NCBI GenBank assembly: GCA_009704705.1
Contig: WLDR01000093.1
Span: 1-6,031, forward strand
Reading direction: 5' to 3'
Source of the DNA: Actinomycetota bacterium
Lineage (GTDB): Bacteria > Actinomycetota > Actinomycetes > Actinomycetales > Microbacteriaceae
DNA: 6,031 nucleotides
A program made the translations under genes and the position numbers. The notes beneath the pieces were generated by a model. The model was not told the origin of the DNA, ran no database searches, and was given only the letters and a program-made list of their open reading frames with translations. Positions 5,331 to 6,031 of this stretch are shown piece after piece; the first letter of the stretch is position 1, and each line of letters opens with the position of its first letter.

Positions 5331-6031
5331 GCGTTGAGTGCGGCCAGACGTCGCCGGTCGCTTCGAGCTCGCACGATCTTGGAGAGGATAACGGCGATAA
5401 CGAGCGCGCCACCGTAGAACAGTTGCTGCACGTACTGCTGCGCACCCATCAACTGCAGACCGCTGATGCCGGTTACAAGGAAGTACACGGCAATCAGAGT
5501 TCCCCACGGGTTGAAGCGTCCGACGAAGAGCGTCGTTGAGCCCAAGAAGGCGGCCGCGAAGGCGGGCAGCAAGAACCCTGCACCCGAACCGGCATCCGCA
5601 CTGAGCGTGGTGCCCACGAAGACAACACCGGCGAGAGCGGCGATTGTCGACGAGCACATCAGCGCGATGCGGCGAAGTCGGCTCACGGGCACACCGTTCA
5701 GGCGAGCGACGCTGGCGTTCTGACCGATGAACAACAGGCGCTGACCGAACGCCGTCTTCGAGAAGATGTACGCCACGACCGCACACAGAATCACGGCGTA
5801 GTAGAAGTCGAGGGGGATGTTCAAGAACGGCTTCGCGACCATGACCTCATACAGCACGGGGTCGACACCACTGATGGTGCGTGAGTTAGAAACCGGATAC
5901 GCGAGACCGAGCACCACGGTTCCCACACCGAGCGTCACGATGAACGGGTCGATGTCGAACTTGGTGACGATGTAGCCGTTGAGCACTCCAACGAGAAAAC
6001 CGAGGACGACGGCGACCAGAGCGGCCACGCC
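5324..6031 (-). CDS. RbsC-type sugar ABC transporter permease, C-terminal part (runs off right edge)
   Basis: The reading frame is open to the window edge, giving 235 residues. Family members usually have about 310-350, so roughly the first quarter to third is missing and no start is visible. It is an inner-membrane permease of the branched-chain amino acid/ribose type (BPD_transp_2), which works as a dimer with an RbsA-like ATPase and a periplasmic-type binding lipoprotein. Seven hydrophobic segments can be seen at about residues 3-22, 29-46, 74-91, 121-141, 151-169, 177-195 and 205-219 of the fragment. DPFIVTLG (28-35) and the cytoplasmic coupling loop (about 93-120, with FGQRLLFIGQN and LNGVPVSRLRR) are characteristic. 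The basic tail RARSDRRR is presumably cytoplasmic. Substrates in this family are mainly pentoses, hexoses, polyols or autoinducer-2; nothing here selects one. It is probably the last transport gene before the catabolic genes; the ATPase and binding protein would be expected upstream, outside the window. Confidence 0.92.
   Translation of the reverse strand, partial: GVAALVAVVLGFLVGVLNGYIVTKFDIDPFIVTLGVGTVVLGLAYPVSNSRTISGVDPVLYEVMVAKPFLNIPLDFYYAVILCAVVAYIFSKTAFGQRLLFIGQNASVARLNGVPVSRLRRIALMCSSTIAALAGVVFVGTTLSADAGSGAGFLLPAFAAAFLGSTTLFVGRFNPWGTLIAVYFLVTGISGLQLMGAQQYVQQLFYGGALVIAVILSKIVRARSDRRRLAALNAQ

Overview
All recognisable genes in this window are read on the minus strand. In transcription order (right to left) they are: the C-terminal two thirds of an RbsC-type sugar ABC transporter permease; a zinc-dependent alcohol dehydrogenase of the NDMA-dependent (mycofactocin-associated) type; an NAD(P)-dependent aldehyde dehydrogenase; a GntR/FCD transcription regulator; an Old Yellow Enzyme-type flavin ene-reductase; a short-chain dehydrogenase/reductase (SDR); and the first 24 codons of a second SDR that runs off the left edge. 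No gap reaches 300 bases, and I see no RNA gene, insertion sequence or CRISPR array.

The organism is probably an actinobacterium. The alcohol dehydrogenase closely resembles the mycobacterial AdhD/Rxyl_3153-type family as I remember it, GC content is in the high fifties by eye, and long antisense open frames are common, as expected from GC-biased third positions. A moderate-GC actinobacterium (for example a Microbacteriaceae relative) would fit, but the genus cannot be fixed from this window.

The layout looks like one catabolic operon. Gaps are: permease to alcohol dehydrogenase about 71 nt (with a short GC hairpin); alcohol dehydrogenase to aldehyde dehydrogenase 30 nt; aldehyde dehydrogenase to regulator a 1-nt TGATG overlap; regulator to ene-reductase a 4-nt ATGA overlap; ene-reductase to SDR 14 nt; SDR to second SDR 53 nt. 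A plausible reading is import of a small polar compound (RbsC-type permease), oxidation of an alcohol to an aldehyde and then to an acid, and reduction of an activated C=C bond plus carbonyl/alcohol interconversion by the ene-reductase and SDRs, under a local FCD-type repressor. The substrate cannot be read from the sequence.

The most unusual structural signal is a long inverted repeat (15 paired bases with one bulged base, 11-nt loop) inside the first 25 codons of the regulator gene. It could be an intragenic operator or an mRNA hairpin. The second point of interest is the likely dependence of the alcohol dehydrogenase on mycofactocin, for which no biosynthesis gene is present here.
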